A stretch of 64,000 bases of DNA from Chitinophagales bacterium (GCA_020636545.1 JACJXS010000012.1:62001-126000); one strand, 5' to 3'. Positions 1-9,178 are shown, counted from the stretch's first letter. Notes: generated from the letters alone by a model not told the origin. Translations and numbers: made by a program.

Positions 1-55
1 AATAAATTTAGATTGTTTATCTTTGATGATAACGGATTCTATACTATGAATGGTA

Positions 56-937
56 TTAAATTTCATCGAAAATATCTGCATTTAAAACACCACCTGTATG
101 AACGCCAATAATTGTAGAATTGGGTGGAAAATAATCTTGCTCTATTAAATTAAAAATAGCATAAAATAACTTTGCAGTATAAACATAGTCCAATTTTATT
201 TGAAACATTCTATAGAAATACTTAATAAAATCAAGAAGTTCAGTGTTGGTTTTTGCATATCCTCCAAAATTAAACTGATGCAACATTGTAAAAGGTTTGT
301 TTGTGAAATGACGTGTCGATTGTTCAATGTCAAAATTGTTACCAATCACAGAAATACCTATCGCTTTTTGATTTTCATGTACTGCATTTGCAATTCCAGC
401 GAGAGTAGTTCCAGTTCCACAATCTGTTAGAATATAATCGAAATTTAGGTCAATTTCGTGAACGATATCCTCACACCCTTTTGCACCTTCCATGTTTGCA
501 CCACCTTCTGGAATGAAAAAAATATCTTGATTGGGAATATCCAATTTGTTAGACAATAATTCTAAGAAATCATCATCATATCTTTTTGCGTAAAAATGTC
601 TATCTATAAATTCTAAATGCATATTTTGTTGATGAGCATACGCTAAATTTTTATTAGAATGTATATTTAATTCATCGCCTCGAATAATACCAATACAAGG
701 AATTTTTTTCCAATTTGAAACAGCAGCGGTCGCCATAATATGATTGGAAAAAGCACCACCAACGGTTACTAATATTTTTTTATTTTGTTGTTGAAAGGCT
801 TCTATATTGTATTTTAATTTTCGCCACTTGTTGCCTGAAATATGTGAATGAATTAAATCATCTCGTTTGATATACAATGTGATATTGTTTTTAAAAGGTA
901 GTAATATCCTTTCTAATGGAGAAGGAATTAGAAGCAT
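56..937 (-). CDS. PLP-dependent 1-aminocyclopropane-1-carboxylate deaminase / D-cysteine desulfhydrase family protein
   Basis: A 293-residue fold-type II PLP enzyme. The N-terminal block SGNKWRKL (residues 34-41) carries the presumed Schiff-base lysine K37, and GGAFSNH (60-66) matches the substrate/carboxylate-binding loop of ACC deaminases and D-cysteine desulfhydrases. A Gly-rich phosphate loop, DCGTGTTLAG, lies in the C-terminal half. Length is slightly short for the family (about 300-340). Family members deaminate D-cysteine or ACC to a 2-oxoacid and ammonia; the sequence alone does not tell which substrate is used. The ATG lies just downstream of the tRNA-Arg gene, which is on the same strand, so co-transcription with the tRNA is possible. 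Confidence 0.85.
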   Translation of the reverse strand: MLLIPSPLERILLPFKNNITLYIKRDDLIHSHISGNKWRKLKYNIEAFQQQNKKILVTVGGAFSNHIMATAAVSNWKKIPCIGIIRGDELNIHSNKNLAYAHQQNMHLEFIDRHFYAKRYDDDFLELLSNKLDIPNQDIFFIPEGGANMEGAKGCEDIVHEIDLNFDYILTDCGTGTTLAGIANAVHENQKAIGISVIGNNFDIEQSTRHFTNKPFTMLHQFNFGGYAKTNTELLDFIKYFYRMFQIKLDYVYTAKLFYAIFNLIEQDYFPPNSTIIGVHTGGVLNADIFDEI

Positions 938-950
938 TATAGAAGAAAAT

Positions 951-1027
951 TGGTGACCGCGGAAGGATTCGAACCCTCAACCCTCAGAGCCGAAATCTGA
1001 TATTCTATCCAGTTGAACTACGCAGCC
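951..1027 (-). tRNA. tRNA-Arg (anticodon UCG)
   Basis: The minus strand folds as a 77-nt tRNA. The acceptor stem GGCTGCG/CGCGGTC closes with G-U pairs, the discriminator is A and the terminal CCA is encoded. The anticodon stem TCAGA/TCTGA encloses the loop TTTCGGC, giving anticodon TCG (reads CGA, arginine). The T-loop contains the standard GGTTCGAATCC. The encoded CCA contrasts with the tmRNA gene in this window, which lacks it. Confidence 0.95.
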
Positions 1028-1101
1028 TTTTTACAATTTATTGATATTGTAATTAGTGTGTAAAGATACAAAAACTCATTTAATATTCCTACATTTATAC
1101 T

Positions 1102-1614
1102 ATGGAAACGATTAGAAAATGTAAGGATACAGCTAATGTACAAACGGAATTAATTATGCCCGGACATACCAATCCTATTGGGAATTTGATGGGTGGAAAC
1201 CTGTTGTGTTGGATGGATGTTTGCTCTGGAATTAGTGCAATTAAAATGTCTAGACATATTGCGGTTACTGCCTCTTTAGATGATGTGTCTTTTAAATTGC
1301 CAATTAAAGTTGGCGATATTGTAATTCTACGCTCTTTTGTTACTCGCTCTTTCAATACATCAATGGAAGTAATTTGTGAGGTGTTTATTAAAAATATTAG
1401 AAACAACGAAGAACTAAAATCGCATGAAGCTTATTTTACATTTGTTGCTTTAAATGATGATGGAACGCCTGTAAAAGTAGAGCAAGTTGAGCCAGAAACG
1501 GAACGCGAAAAAGAATTGTATGAAAATGCTTTAGAACGTAGAGAATTGCGTTTGGTGAGAGCTGGAAAAATGAAAATGGTAGATACTGTTGTACTAAAAA
1601 ATAAATTAGTTTAA
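1102..1614 (+). CDS. acyl-CoA thioesterase, hotdog fold
   Basis: A 170-residue single hotdog-domain protein of the YciA/BFIT/ACOT type, which hydrolyses acyl-CoA to free fatty acid and CoA in the cytoplasm. Visible family features are the N-terminal MPGHTNPIGNLMGGNLLCWMD block with the Asn and Gly that surround the active site, a central hotdog helix (MDVCSGISAIKMSRH), and strands VGDIVILRSFVTRSFNTSMEV. The C-terminal tail is charged and probably disordered. The ATG is preceded by an AT-rich leader. The next gene, rarA, starts one base after the stop, so the two are very likely one transcript although no functional link is obvious. Confidence 0.85.
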   Translation: METIRKCKDTANVQTELIMPGHTNPIGNLMGGNLLCWMDVCSGISAIKMSRHIAVTASLDDVSFKLPIKVGDIVILRSFVTRSFNTSMEVICEVFIKNIRNNEELKSHEAYFTFVALNDDGTPVKVEQVEPETEREKELYENALERRELRLVRAGKMKMVDTVVLKNKLV

Positions 1615-1615
1615 A

Positions 1616-2869
1616 ATGAATTTGACTTTAGCCGAAAGAATGCGTCCAAAGCAGATTGAAGACCTGATTGGTCAGCAGCATTTATTAGGTAAAGGCAAGC
1701 CATTTAGAAAACTAATTGAAAATGGGGCTTTATATTCGCTTATACTTTGGGGACCTCCTGGTGTAGGCAAAACGACCTTAGCAAGACTATTGGCAGAAAA
1801 TGCAAAATTGCCCTTTGAACAATTAAGTGCTATTGCTGCTGGTGTTAAAGAATTAAGAGCAATTATTGACGAAGCAAGAACCTTTGGCACAAAAGTTTTA
1901 TTTATTGATGAAATTCATCGATTTAATAAATCACAACAAGATGCCTTATTGGGTGCAGTAGAAAATGGCACCATTATATTAATTGGAGCAACGACAGAAA
2001 ATCCTTCATTTGAAGTAAATGCAGCTTTGTTGTCCAGATGTCAAGTGTATATTTTAAACTCATTAGAAGCAGACGAATTAAAGCATTTAGTAGATAAAGC
2101 TCTAAAAGAAGATGCCAATTTGGTAGCTAAAAATATTCAAGTAGCTGAATATGAAGCTTTGATTTATTTTTCAGGTGGTGATGCTCGGAAATTGTTGAAT
2201 GTCTTAGAAATTGTAGCAGATAATTTAGAGATAAACACTATTCAAAATGCAACTGTTGAGGCCATTATTCAAGCACAAATTGCTCGATATGATAAAAAAG
2301 GGGAGCAACATTATGATATTATTTCAGCATTTATAAAATCCATGCGAGGAAGTGATGTCAATGCTGCTGTATATTGGTTGGCACGAATGATTGTTGCTGG
2401 CGAAGATCCTAAATTTATTGCTAGACGAATGCTTATTTTTGCATCTGAAGATATTGGAAATGCCAATCCCAATGCATTATTATTAGCCAACGCTACATTT
2501 GATGCTGTTTCAAAAATTGGCTCTCCTGAATCTCGAATTATTTTAAGTCAGTGTGTTGTCTATTTGGCAACTTCTGTAAAAAGCAATGCTAGTTATTTAG
2601 CCATCAATGATGCAATTGCTTTAGCTGAAAAAACTAATCATTTATCTGTGCCATTGCATCTAAGAAATGCCCCAACAAAGTTGATGGAAAATTTGAATTA
2701 TGGCAAGGGCTATAAATATGCCCATCAGTATGAAAATAATTTTATAGATTTAGAGTTTTTGCCAGAACAAATTTCCAATACTAAATTTTATGAACCAGGA
2801 ATTAATGCTAAAGAAAATGAATTAAGGCGATTCCTAAAGGAAAGGTGGAAAGAAAAATATGGTTATTAG
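1616..2869 (+). CDS. rarA: replication-associated recombination protein A (RarA/MgsA), AAA+ ATPase
   Basis: A 417-residue AAA+ ATPase of the RarA/MgsA/WRNIP1 family, which acts at stalled replication forks. The Walker A GPPGVGKTT spans residues 46-54 and Walker B LFIDEIHRF is near residue 95. Sensor-1 (IGATTENPSF) and an arginine-finger region (LLSRCQVY) follow, then the family's C-terminal tetramerisation domain, recognisable from the stretch IARRMLIFASEDIGNANP. Length is normal. The start follows the thioesterase stop by one base. Downstream lies a short, hairpin-rich spacer before a convergent stress-protein gene. Confidence 0.95.
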   Translation: MNLTLAERMRPKQIEDLIGQQHLLGKGKPFRKLIENGALYSLILWGPPGVGKTTLARLLAENAKLPFEQLSAIAAGVKELRAIIDEARTFGTKVLFIDEIHRFNKSQQDALLGAVENGTIILIGATTENPSFEVNAALLSRCQVYILNSLEADELKHLVDKALKEDANLVAKNIQVAEYEALIYFSGGDARKLLNVLEIVADNLEINTIQNATVEAIIQAQIARYDKKGEQHYDIISAFIKSMRGSDVNAAVYWLARMIVAGEDPKFIARRMLIFASEDIGNANPNALLLANATFDAVSKIGSPESRIILSQCVVYLATSVKSNASYLAINDAIALAEKTNHLSVPLHLRNAPTKLMENLNYGKGYKYAHQYENNFIDLEFLPEQISNTKFYEPGINAKENELRRFLKERWKEKYGY

Positions 2870-2924
2870 CAAGGCTTTATTTACTCTCAGGTATTTTCAA
2901 CTTTTGCCTAAAATTCTTTCACCT

Positions 2925-2981
2925 TTGTTGGTTTGCAACCAACAATACCAATGTCTTTGCTGACAGGTAATAACACCTATC
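2925..2981. repeat. pair of compact inverted repeats in the rarA-usp spacer
   Basis: A perfect 9-bp palindromic hairpin with a 3-nt loop (TTGTTGGTT-TGC-AACCAACAA, 2925-2945) is followed by a second, imperfect hairpin (GACAGGT-AATAAC-ACCTATC, 2962-2981, one mismatch). Neither strand has a T-tract after the stem, so this is not a standard intrinsic terminator. The stretch looks visibly richer in G and C than neighbouring spacers. It may be the remnant of a small non-autonomous repeat, or a convergent-gene boundary structure. Confidence 0.45.
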
Positions 2982-3017
2982 TGGAGCAGAGATAACATCA
3001 GTCTGGCAGTGAACCTA

Positions 3018-3848
3018 TTAGCTAAGATTTGCTTTATTCATTGCCAACAAGGGTACATTCAGCTTGTAAGTTAAATACTCTGTTTTGCTTCCTAAAAATA
3101 ATGATTGGAAAATATTTCTATCTTCAGCAAACATCGCTAGAATAATGTTTTGTTGAGCCTCGGCATATTCACGAATCGCATTTGCTAGCGTATTATCCAA
3201 ATCAAAAGTTTCTTGTTGTAATTGTATGTTTTGATAATTATTTTCAGAAATTACCTTTTTGAAATTTTCTGAAATATTTTCAGCACTTTCAGTTTCGTAT
3301 CTTAAATGTAAAGTTTCAATTGGGATATTTTTTAATTGCTCCGATACTTTATTTAAGAGCTTCAATTCTGCATTCAAATTATTGAAATCAGAAGCATATA
3401 CAATTTTTTGAAGCGGTGTAAATGAAAAATCACCAGGAATTGCCAAAACTGGTACTTTAGAATGTGCAATAGTATGTGCTGTATTGCTACCAAATAATAC
3501 TTTTGTAATCAATGAAGCACCATGTGTTCCCATAACAACAAAATTTGCTCCCAATAAATCAATACTTTCAAGGATTAAATCCTTTACATTTCCATTTTTG
3601 AAAACAGTAGAAATATTTGTTGAACTACAATTTTCTTTAATGATAGCATTTGTTTTTTCTTGTATCATCTTAACAACATTGTCAAATAATTCTTCGATTG
3701 GCCAACCTGCCTCATAGTTGCTAATGCCTCCATCATAAATATTTAAAACTATAAGATTAGCATCAATACTTTTAGCTAAATTATCTGCATATTTCAAAGC
3801 ATTAATCGCATTGGGCGAGAAGTCTAAAGGAACTAAGATATTACTCAT
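3018..3848 (-). CDS. universal stress protein with two UspA domains
   Basis: A 276-residue protein made of two UspA domains. The first begins ILVPLDFSPNAINALKYA and ends in the nucleotide-binding pattern MGTHGASLITKVLFGSNTAH (G-x2-G-x9-G-S/T). The second begins KIVYASDFNN near residue 148 and its equivalent end (AEDRNIFQSLFLGSKTEYL) keeps only the last GS, so only the N-terminal half is expected to bind ATP well. Two-domain Usp proteins are common in Bacteroidota and are usually induced by stress or starvation. The gene stands alone between convergent rarA and the upstream dehydrogenase, with a 60-base leader. Confidence 0.88.
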   Translation of the reverse strand: MSNILVPLDFSPNAINALKYADNLAKSIDANLIVLNIYDGGISNYEAGWPIEELFDNVVKMIQEKTNAIIKENCSSTNISTVFKNGNVKDLILESIDLLGANFVVMGTHGASLITKVLFGSNTAHTIAHSKVPVLAIPGDFSFTPLQKIVYASDFNNLNAELKLLNKVSEQLKNIPIETLHLRYETESAENISENFKKVISENNYQNIQLQQETFDLDNTLANAIREYAEAQQNIILAMFAEDRNIFQSLFLGSKTEYLTYKLNVPLLAMNKANLS

Positions 3849-3909
3849 AATAAAAATTTTTGTGTGTTATAATATGAACAATTAAATATAACAAATGTTT
3901 TGCTAAATT

Positions 3910-4800
3910 TTAGGAAAAATTACTACTTACCACCAATTCTTTTGTTCCTCCAGAATAATTGTAAAATCCTTTTCCAGTTTTTATACCTAAATGTTTTGCT
4001 GTTACCATATTGACCAAAAGTGGGCAAGGTGCATATTTTGGCAAACCAAATCCTTCATATAAAACATTTAAGATAGATAAACAAACATCTAATCCTATGA
4101 AATCTGCTAATTGTAATGGACCCATTGGATGTGCCATACCTAATTTCATAATTTGGTCGATTTCAGCCACGCCAGAAACGCCTTCATTTAAAGTATAAAT
4201 AGCTTCATTTATCATTGGCATTAAAATTCTATTCGCAACAAATCCAGGGAAATCATTTGCTTCGATAGGTGTTTTTTGTAGTTGTTTTGTAAGCGTAACA
4301 ATTGTTTCAGTTGTTGCTTTGTCTGTTGAATATCCTTTAATAATCTCTACTAATTTCATAACAGGTACTGGATTCATAAAATGCATACCTATTACTTTTT
4401 CTGGTCTATTGGTACAAGCTGCGATTCTAGTAATTGAAATAGATGATGTATTGCTTGCTAAAATTGTTTCAGGCTTGCAAATGGTATCTAATTGTTGAAA
4501 TATTTTCTCTTTAATATTAAAATTTTCTGAAGCAGCTTCAATTACAATATCGCTATTTTCAGCTGTTTTTAAATCTGTATTTTTAGTAATATTGGCAAGT
4601 GTTAAATTCTTAGTTTCTTCTGTAATACTTCCTTTTTGTAATTGTCTGTCTAAGTTTTTTGTAATGGTTGTGATAGCTTTATCTAAAGCTGTTTCACTCA
4701 CATCAACTAAATTTACTTTGTATCCAAATTGTGCACAAACGTGTGCGATTCCATTGCCCATTGTACCTGCACCAATCACCGTAATCTGTTCTATTTTCAT
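3910..4800 (-). CDS. 3-hydroxybutyryl-CoA dehydrogenase
   Basis: A 296-residue NAD-dependent 3-hydroxyacyl-CoA dehydrogenase that interconverts 3-hydroxyacyl-CoA and 3-ketoacyl-CoA. The Rossmann motif GAGTMGNG starts at residue 10, the acidic D33 at the end of strand 2 fits NAD preference, and the catalytic histidine is H140 in GMHFMNPVPVMKLVE, paired with the Glu of that motif. The C-terminal helical domain (FPGFVANRILMPMINEA and GPLQLADFIGLD) is complete. It is the short form, without a fused enoyl-CoA hydratase. No other beta-oxidation or butanoate gene is adjacent, so the pathway role is open. Confidence 0.92.
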   Translation of the reverse strand: MKIEQITVIGAGTMGNGIAHVCAQFGYKVNLVDVSETALDKAITTITKNLDRQLQKGSITEETKNLTLANITKNTDLKTAENSDIVIEAASENFNIKEKIFQQLDTICKPETILASNTSSISITRIAACTNRPEKVIGMHFMNPVPVMKLVEIIKGYSTDKATTETIVTLTKQLQKTPIEANDFPGFVANRILMPMINEAIYTLNEGVSGVAEIDQIMKLGMAHPMGPLQLADFIGLDVCLSILNVLYEGFGLPKYAPCPLLVNMVTAKHLGIKTGKGFYNYSGGTKELVVSSNFS

Positions 4801-4923
4801 GCTAAAATTTATTTTTGTTAAAGTTACAAATATTATACAGATAATTAATTTAAAAACACTAAAATTGAACGATAAAAATCTTATCTTACCAAATGAATAA
4901 TTATTTTTTCATTTAAAAGTAAG

Positions 4924-6945
4924 ATGAATTTTAAGTTTAGACATTTTTCGTTGATTTATTTTAAAGAGGATAAGCAAATAAATATCCAAAGTCAAGATTT
5001 TTCTAAATTTGTGCATGAGGATTTTGTTTTGAAATTTTTATTAGAAGCAGATGAAGATAAAAATTCCACTATTTATATTGTTGAGTTGATGCCCAAATAC
5101 CCTATTCAATTGGTCCATTTTTCGATAGATATTGATACTGATTATTCAAATACTTTTGGTGTTTTTGCCAATGGATTTCAATCTTGGACTGAAAGTAGAG
5201 TGTATTATAAAGATGATGTTATCAAGCCAGCAAAGAAGTTTATAAAAGGATTAGCTTATACTTATGGCGATTATAATTTTGTCAATTATAAAAAACATCA
5301 AGGTTGTATTCATTCTTGGAATTATACTTATATCAAACAAGAGAAATATAAAATTAATCTCTTAGCATCTTTAAATGAATCGAGTGCATACACATTATTT
5401 GAACATGATATGCAAAATAACTCACTACACATTTCCAAAGAAATTGAAGATAAGCAAATAGATGAAAAATTTGAACTGCTCCATTTTGTGCATATTGAAG
5501 ATAGAGAAGATTTTGCATTTCAGAATTTTGCCTTTATTAAATCTTTTAAACCTCTGAAAGTTCAGCCTAGTATTGGTTGGACAAGTTGGTATAATTATTA
5601 TACAAAAATAGATGAGAAAATCATCTTAGATAACCTAGAAAATTTCACTCAGAATAATATTCCAATTTCTATTTTTCAGATAGATGATGGTTGGCAAAAA
5701 GCGGTTGGTGATTGGTTGAATATACAACCAAAATTTAAAAATGGTATGCAGTTTATTTCGGATAAAATTAAATCTAAAAATATTACTGCAGGATTGTGGT
5801 TAGCACCTTTTGCATGCGAAAAAAACTCCTTTATTTATAGAGAAAAACAAGATTGGATTTTAAAAGATAAAACAGGAAAATTAGTAAAGATTGGTTATAA
5901 TCCAATGTGGAGTGGTTGGTTTTATGCTTTGGATTTTTTTAATGAAGAGTTGAGAAGTTATTTGAGGAAAGTTTTTGATACTGTTTTAAATGAATGGCAT
6001 TTTGACTTAGTAAAATTGGATTTTCTGTATGGAACCGCAAGTATTCCACAACATGGAAAAAGTAGAGGAGAAGTCATGCATTTAGTTATGAATTTTTTGC
6101 GTGAATGTGTAGGTGATAAAAAAATATTAGGATGTGGTGTTCCATTGTCTGCGGCTCAAGATACAACGGATTTTTGTAGAATTGGACCAGATATTCATTT
6201 GTCGTGGGAGTTTAAGTTATTGAAAATGTTGAATGCTCGAGAGAGATTGAGTACTTATAGTGCTATTCATAATACAATTTCAAGAAGGCATTTAAACAAG
6301 CTCGGTTTTATCAATGATCCTGATGTTTTTATGTTGAGAAAAGAAAAAAATAATTTAAGTTTTCAAGAGCAATATAGCTTGTTATTAGCCAATTTATTGT
6401 TTGGTGATTTGCTTTTTACTTCTGATGATATTTCAAAATACAACACAGAAACACTGTTTTTATATAAGTCAATTTTTCCTTTGGTAGAGAAAGAAAGTGT
6501 ATTGGTGCAACAAGAAAAAGAATTTTATCAAATTCATTTTAATATAGACGATAAATATTATTTAGCATTAATCAATACTTCCAATCACGATAAGATTTAT
6601 AAGTTGCCAAATGGTAGTTTTTTTGATAATGTTACACAAAATACATTGAAAGGCAATAAGAGTATAACGATACCTAAGCATGGCTCAAAATGTTTGTTCA
6701 GAATTAATGCTACACCATTTACTTTGGTAGGTTCAAAAGGTCATTTTTTCTGCGGTGTAGAGGTAAATAATATTTTTATAAGCGGTGGGATTTTGGAAAT
6801 AGAGTGGAATAATAAATTAGTCAATAAGCCTATCGTTTATTATAGAATTCCTATAAGTTATGAAGTTTCATTATCAGAAAATACACATTTAGAAAGTCGC
6901 ACAGAAGATGCCGATTTTGCAATTATAGCATTAAGTCCGAAGTAA
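4924..6945 (+). CDS. alpha-galactosidase, glycoside hydrolase family 36
   Basis: A 673-residue GH36 enzyme. After an N-terminal beta-sandwich (about residues 1-215) the (beta/alpha)8 barrel contains FQIDDGW near residue 250, the nucleophile in KLDFLYG (D366), and the acid/base in RIGPD (D423). A C-terminal beta domain follows. GH36 enzymes release terminal alpha-galactose from raffinose-type sugars or galactomannan. I see no signal peptide, so it is probably cytoplasmic or periplasmic by an unusual route. No transporter, SusCD pair or regulator flanks it, unlike a polysaccharide utilisation locus. The stop abuts the stop of convergent rraA with no spacer. Confidence 0.88.
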   Translation: MNFKFRHFSLIYFKEDKQINIQSQDFSKFVHEDFVLKFLLEADEDKNSTIYIVELMPKYPIQLVHFSIDIDTDYSNTFGVFANGFQSWTESRVYYKDDVIKPAKKFIKGLAYTYGDYNFVNYKKHQGCIHSWNYTYIKQEKYKINLLASLNESSAYTLFEHDMQNNSLHISKEIEDKQIDEKFELLHFVHIEDREDFAFQNFAFIKSFKPLKVQPSIGWTSWYNYYTKIDEKIILDNLENFTQNNIPISIFQIDDGWQKAVGDWLNIQPKFKNGMQFISDKIKSKNITAGLWLAPFACEKNSFIYREKQDWILKDKTGKLVKIGYNPMWSGWFYALDFFNEELRSYLRKVFDTVLNEWHFDLVKLDFLYGTASIPQHGKSRGEVMHLVMNFLRECVGDKKILGCGVPLSAAQDTTDFCRIGPDIHLSWEFKLLKMLNARERLSTYSAIHNTISRRHLNKLGFINDPDVFMLRKEKNNLSFQEQYSLLLANLLFGDLLFTSDDISKYNTETLFLYKSIFPLVEKESVLVQQEKEFYQIHFNIDDKYYLALINTSNHDKIYKLPNGSFFDNVTQNTLKGNKSITIPKHGSKCLFRINATPFTLVGSKGHFFCGVEVNNIFISGGILEIEWNNKLVNKPIVYYRIPISYEVSLSENTHLESRTEDADFAIIALSPK

Positions 6946-7434
6946 TTAAATTAGAGTTTTGTTGCTCACTAATATACCATCTTCATCAACATATACAAAT
7001 TGGTCATTGATGAAATTGACATTCGCAAAATTGACCGTAATATTAGGAGTTCCAGTATTTCTCTTTACAGTTTTTGTAGGATTCGTTGCTAAGGCTCTGA
7101 TGCCAATCTCCATTTCATTAATAGGTGCAGCATCACGAATACAACCATAAACAATAATACCTTCCCAATTATTTTTAATTGCAGCCAAAGCAATATTATC
7201 GCCCACTAATGCACAACGCAATGAACCCCCTCCATCAATGACTAAAACTTTTCCAGTTCCATCTTCTTTTCTTAAAATATCGCCGACTAATGTATTGTCT
7301 TCATGACATTTTAAAGTAAAAATTTTACCCTTAAATTGTTTTTTATTTCCATAAGATTGAAATAATGGCAACGCAACTTGAATGTTTGGATTGTTTTCGT
7401 TGGCATCGTATAAATCAGCAGTAGCAAAACTCAT
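6946..7434 (-). CDS. rraA: RraA family protein (ribonuclease activity regulator / HMG aldolase fold)
   Basis: A 162-residue member of the RraA/menG-like family. The core has GGGSLRCALVGDNIA and the basic YGCIRDAAPINEMEIGIRAL, matching the ring-shaped trimer family that in Escherichia coli binds RNase E and in other bacteria acts as a 4-hydroxy-4-methyl-2-oxoglutarate aldolase. The start is set at 7434 (MSFATADLYD), where family homology begins; the open frame runs upstream to 7629 but that part is low-complexity and overlaps the divergent SRPBCC gene. Which biochemical activity applies cannot be decided here. Confidence 0.85.
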   Translation of the reverse strand: MSFATADLYDANENNPNIQVALPLFQSYGNKKQFKGKIFTLKCHEDNTLVGDILRKEDGTGKVLVIDGGGSLRCALVGDNIALAAIKNNWEGIIVYGCIRDAAPINEMEIGIRALATNPTKTVKRNTGTPNITVNFANVNFINDQFVYVDEDGILVSNKTLI

Positions 7435-7557
7435 TATCTTTTTTTTGTAAAAATAAAATAGAAAATTGAATTTTAAAAGCTTATCTAAAGTAAAATAAGT
7501 TTTGAAGTCGTGTTTTTTTGATTGTATTTTTCTTAAATTTATGCAGAAAATTGGTTT

Positions 7558-7980
7558 ATGCAAAGTATTGATATTACACAAAAGTTTAATGCACCTCAAC
7601 AAGAAATATTTAATTTCTTGAGTAATCACAATAATTTGAAGTCAATATTTATGATTGATGTGAAAAGAATTAAAGATGCTGAAGGTGATAATAAAAATGG
7701 ATTAGGTTCTGTCAGAAGTTTAGGAATTGGTGTCGGTTTAATTGAAGAAACTGTTACTGTTTTTGAAGCACCGAATTTGATAGAATATAAAATTTCTAAT
7801 AATATTCCTGTAAATTATCATTTAGGAAGATTGGAATTTTCTTCTGAAAATAATCAAACAGTTTTACATTATACCATAGATTTAGAAAGTAAGTTTGCTT
7901 TTGCTGATCCAATTTTGAAATTTATATTAGAAACATCTATAAGAAATGGATTATCAAAATTAGCTTCAAAATATAAATAA
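7558..7980 (+). CDS. SRPBCC family protein (polyketide cyclase/Coq10-like), first of a tandem pair
   Basis: A 140-residue START/Bet v1-like domain. It starts with the typical strand and helix SIDITQKFNAPQQEIFNFLSNHNN, has the Gly-containing turn NGLGSVRSLGIGVGLIEETVTVFEAPN, and ends in the long C-terminal helix. Such domains bind hydrophobic ligands; the ligand here is unknown. Its stop overlaps the start of the next gene, a paralogue, by one base (TAATG), so the pair are translationally coupled. The two share the layout but are clearly diverged, implying an old duplication. The start was chosen because the domain begins there. Confidence 0.75.
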   Translation: MQSIDITQKFNAPQQEIFNFLSNHNNLKSIFMIDVKRIKDAEGDNKNGLGSVRSLGIGVGLIEETVTVFEAPNLIEYKISNNIPVNYHLGRLEFSSENNQTVLHYTIDLESKFAFADPILKFILETSIRNGLSKLASKYK

Positions 7981-8450
7981 TGCTTGAATTATTAAGTAAA
8001 AAAGATGTTCAAACAATACGTATTTTACAAGATTTTAATGTAAGTACAGAACGTGTCTTTTCTTTTTTTAGCGACCATAATCGACTTTCTGAAATATATC
8101 CAGCTTTTATTCATCGAATTATAGATGCACCCAATCCTTTTAATTGCAATGATGTAGGCTCGTCAAGAATTATCATTGGTTTTCCTGTTATTTTACAAGA
8201 AACGATTACTGCATATATTGAAAATAAATACATAGAATATAAAATTAGTTCTGTGAGTCCACTTAAAACTCACATTGGCAAAATGAATTTTATTCCGTTG
8301 AGTGAAAATCAATCTCGATTAGAATATGTAATTGAGTTTGAACCTTTGGTACCGTTTACTGGATTTTTGTTATTGCAATTAAATACTAAAATTGTTCAAG
8401 ATGCTTTGGGCGTTTTGGTGCGCAGATTTAAGGAAAATCCAAATTATTAA
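7980..8450 (+). CDS. SRPBCC family protein, second of a tandem pair
   Basis: A 156-residue paralogue of the preceding gene, sharing the pattern IRILQDFNVSTERVFSFFSDHNRL, the GSSRIIIGFPVILQETITAY strand pair, and the closing helix. It is probably a cytoplasmic ligand-binding or lipid-binding protein; I cannot assign a substrate. The start codon overlaps the upstream stop by one base. An SDR oxidoreductase follows 57 bases downstream on the same strand behind its own candidate -7 box. Confidence 0.72.
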   Translation: MLELLSKKDVQTIRILQDFNVSTERVFSFFSDHNRLSEIYPAFIHRIIDAPNPFNCNDVGSSRIIIGFPVILQETITAYIENKYIEYKISSVSPLKTHIGKMNFIPLSENQSRLEYVIEFEPLVPFTGFLLLQLNTKIVQDALGVLVRRFKENPNY

Positions 8451-8467
8451 TTTTTTTGTTTGCACTG

Positions 8468-8475
8468 TATTTTTG
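8468..8475 (+). promoter_or_regulatory. candidate -7 box for the SDR gene
   Basis: TATTTTTG matches the Bacteroidota -7 consensus TAnnTTTG and lies 31 bases before the ATG at 8507. I see no good TTTG -33 element at the normal distance, so support is partial. Confidence 0.3.
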
Positions 8476-8506
8476 TTTATTTTTAACGAAGTAATTTAAT
8501 CGATAT

Positions 8507-9178
8507 ATGGAAAATAAAGTTGCGATAGTTAGTGGAGCAAATGGAAATTTAGGGAGAGCTGTTGTGCAATATTTTTTAGCTCAAAAATGGCTGGTAATTG
8601 GAATGGAACATCGATTGTGCAGCTCAATTATAGAAGAAAATTATCAAGAAATTGAAGTTAATCTTTTAGATGAAAATGCTACTTATAATTGTGTAAATAA
8701 AATTTTTACAGATTATGGTAGAATAGATGCATTAGTTCATACTGTTGGAGGATTTGCAATGGGAAATATTGCGGATACTTCAACTCAAGATATTTTCAAG
8801 CAATACCAATTAAATTTTGAAACGACTTATAATTTAGTTCGACCGATTTTGGACAAAATGCAAAATCAAAAAAATGGTGATTTGTTTTTTATTGGTTCTT
8901 TGGCTGGAAAAGACACATCAAAAGGCAAAGGCGTTACCGCATACAGTTTATCAAAATCACTTTTATTTCAATTAGCAAAGTTAATTGAGGCAGAGTCGAT
9001 AGGTACTGCAATACAAACACATGTTGTGGTTCCAAGTATAATAGATACACCACAAAATCGTGCCGCAATGCCTAATGCTGATTTTTCAAAATGGGAAAAA
9101 CCTGAGTTAATTGCTAAAGTAATTGGACAATATTTTGGAAAAGAAAAACAAGTTATTATTATCCAAGACGAAATGTAA
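8507..9178 (+). CDS. short-chain dehydrogenase/reductase
   Basis: A 223-residue classical SDR. The cofactor motif SGANGNLG covers residues 9-16, the catalytic Ser is S131 (FIGSLAG) and the Tyr/Lys pair is Y146/K150 (AYSLSK). Length is short for the family because the substrate-binding lid and C-terminal strand are reduced. The layout resembles dihydropteridine-reductase-like SDRs, but that is only a guess. It follows the SRPBCC pair and faces the DUF488 gene convergently, 16 bases away. Confidence 0.85.
   Translation: MENKVAIVSGANGNLGRAVVQYFLAQKWLVIGMEHRLCSSIIEENYQEIEVNLLDENATYNCVNKIFTDYGRIDALVHTVGGFAMGNIADTSTQDIFKQYQLNFETTYNLVRPILDKMQNQKNGDLFFIGSLAGKDTSKGKGVTAYSLSKSLLFQLAKLIEAESIGTAIQTHVVVPSIIDTPQNRAAMPNADFSKWEKPELIAKVIGQYFGKEKQVIIIQDEM

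Noticed and set aside
7435..7629. N-terminal extension of rraA
   Set aside because: The extension is low-complexity, overlaps a divergent SRPBCC gene, and family homology begins at 7434.
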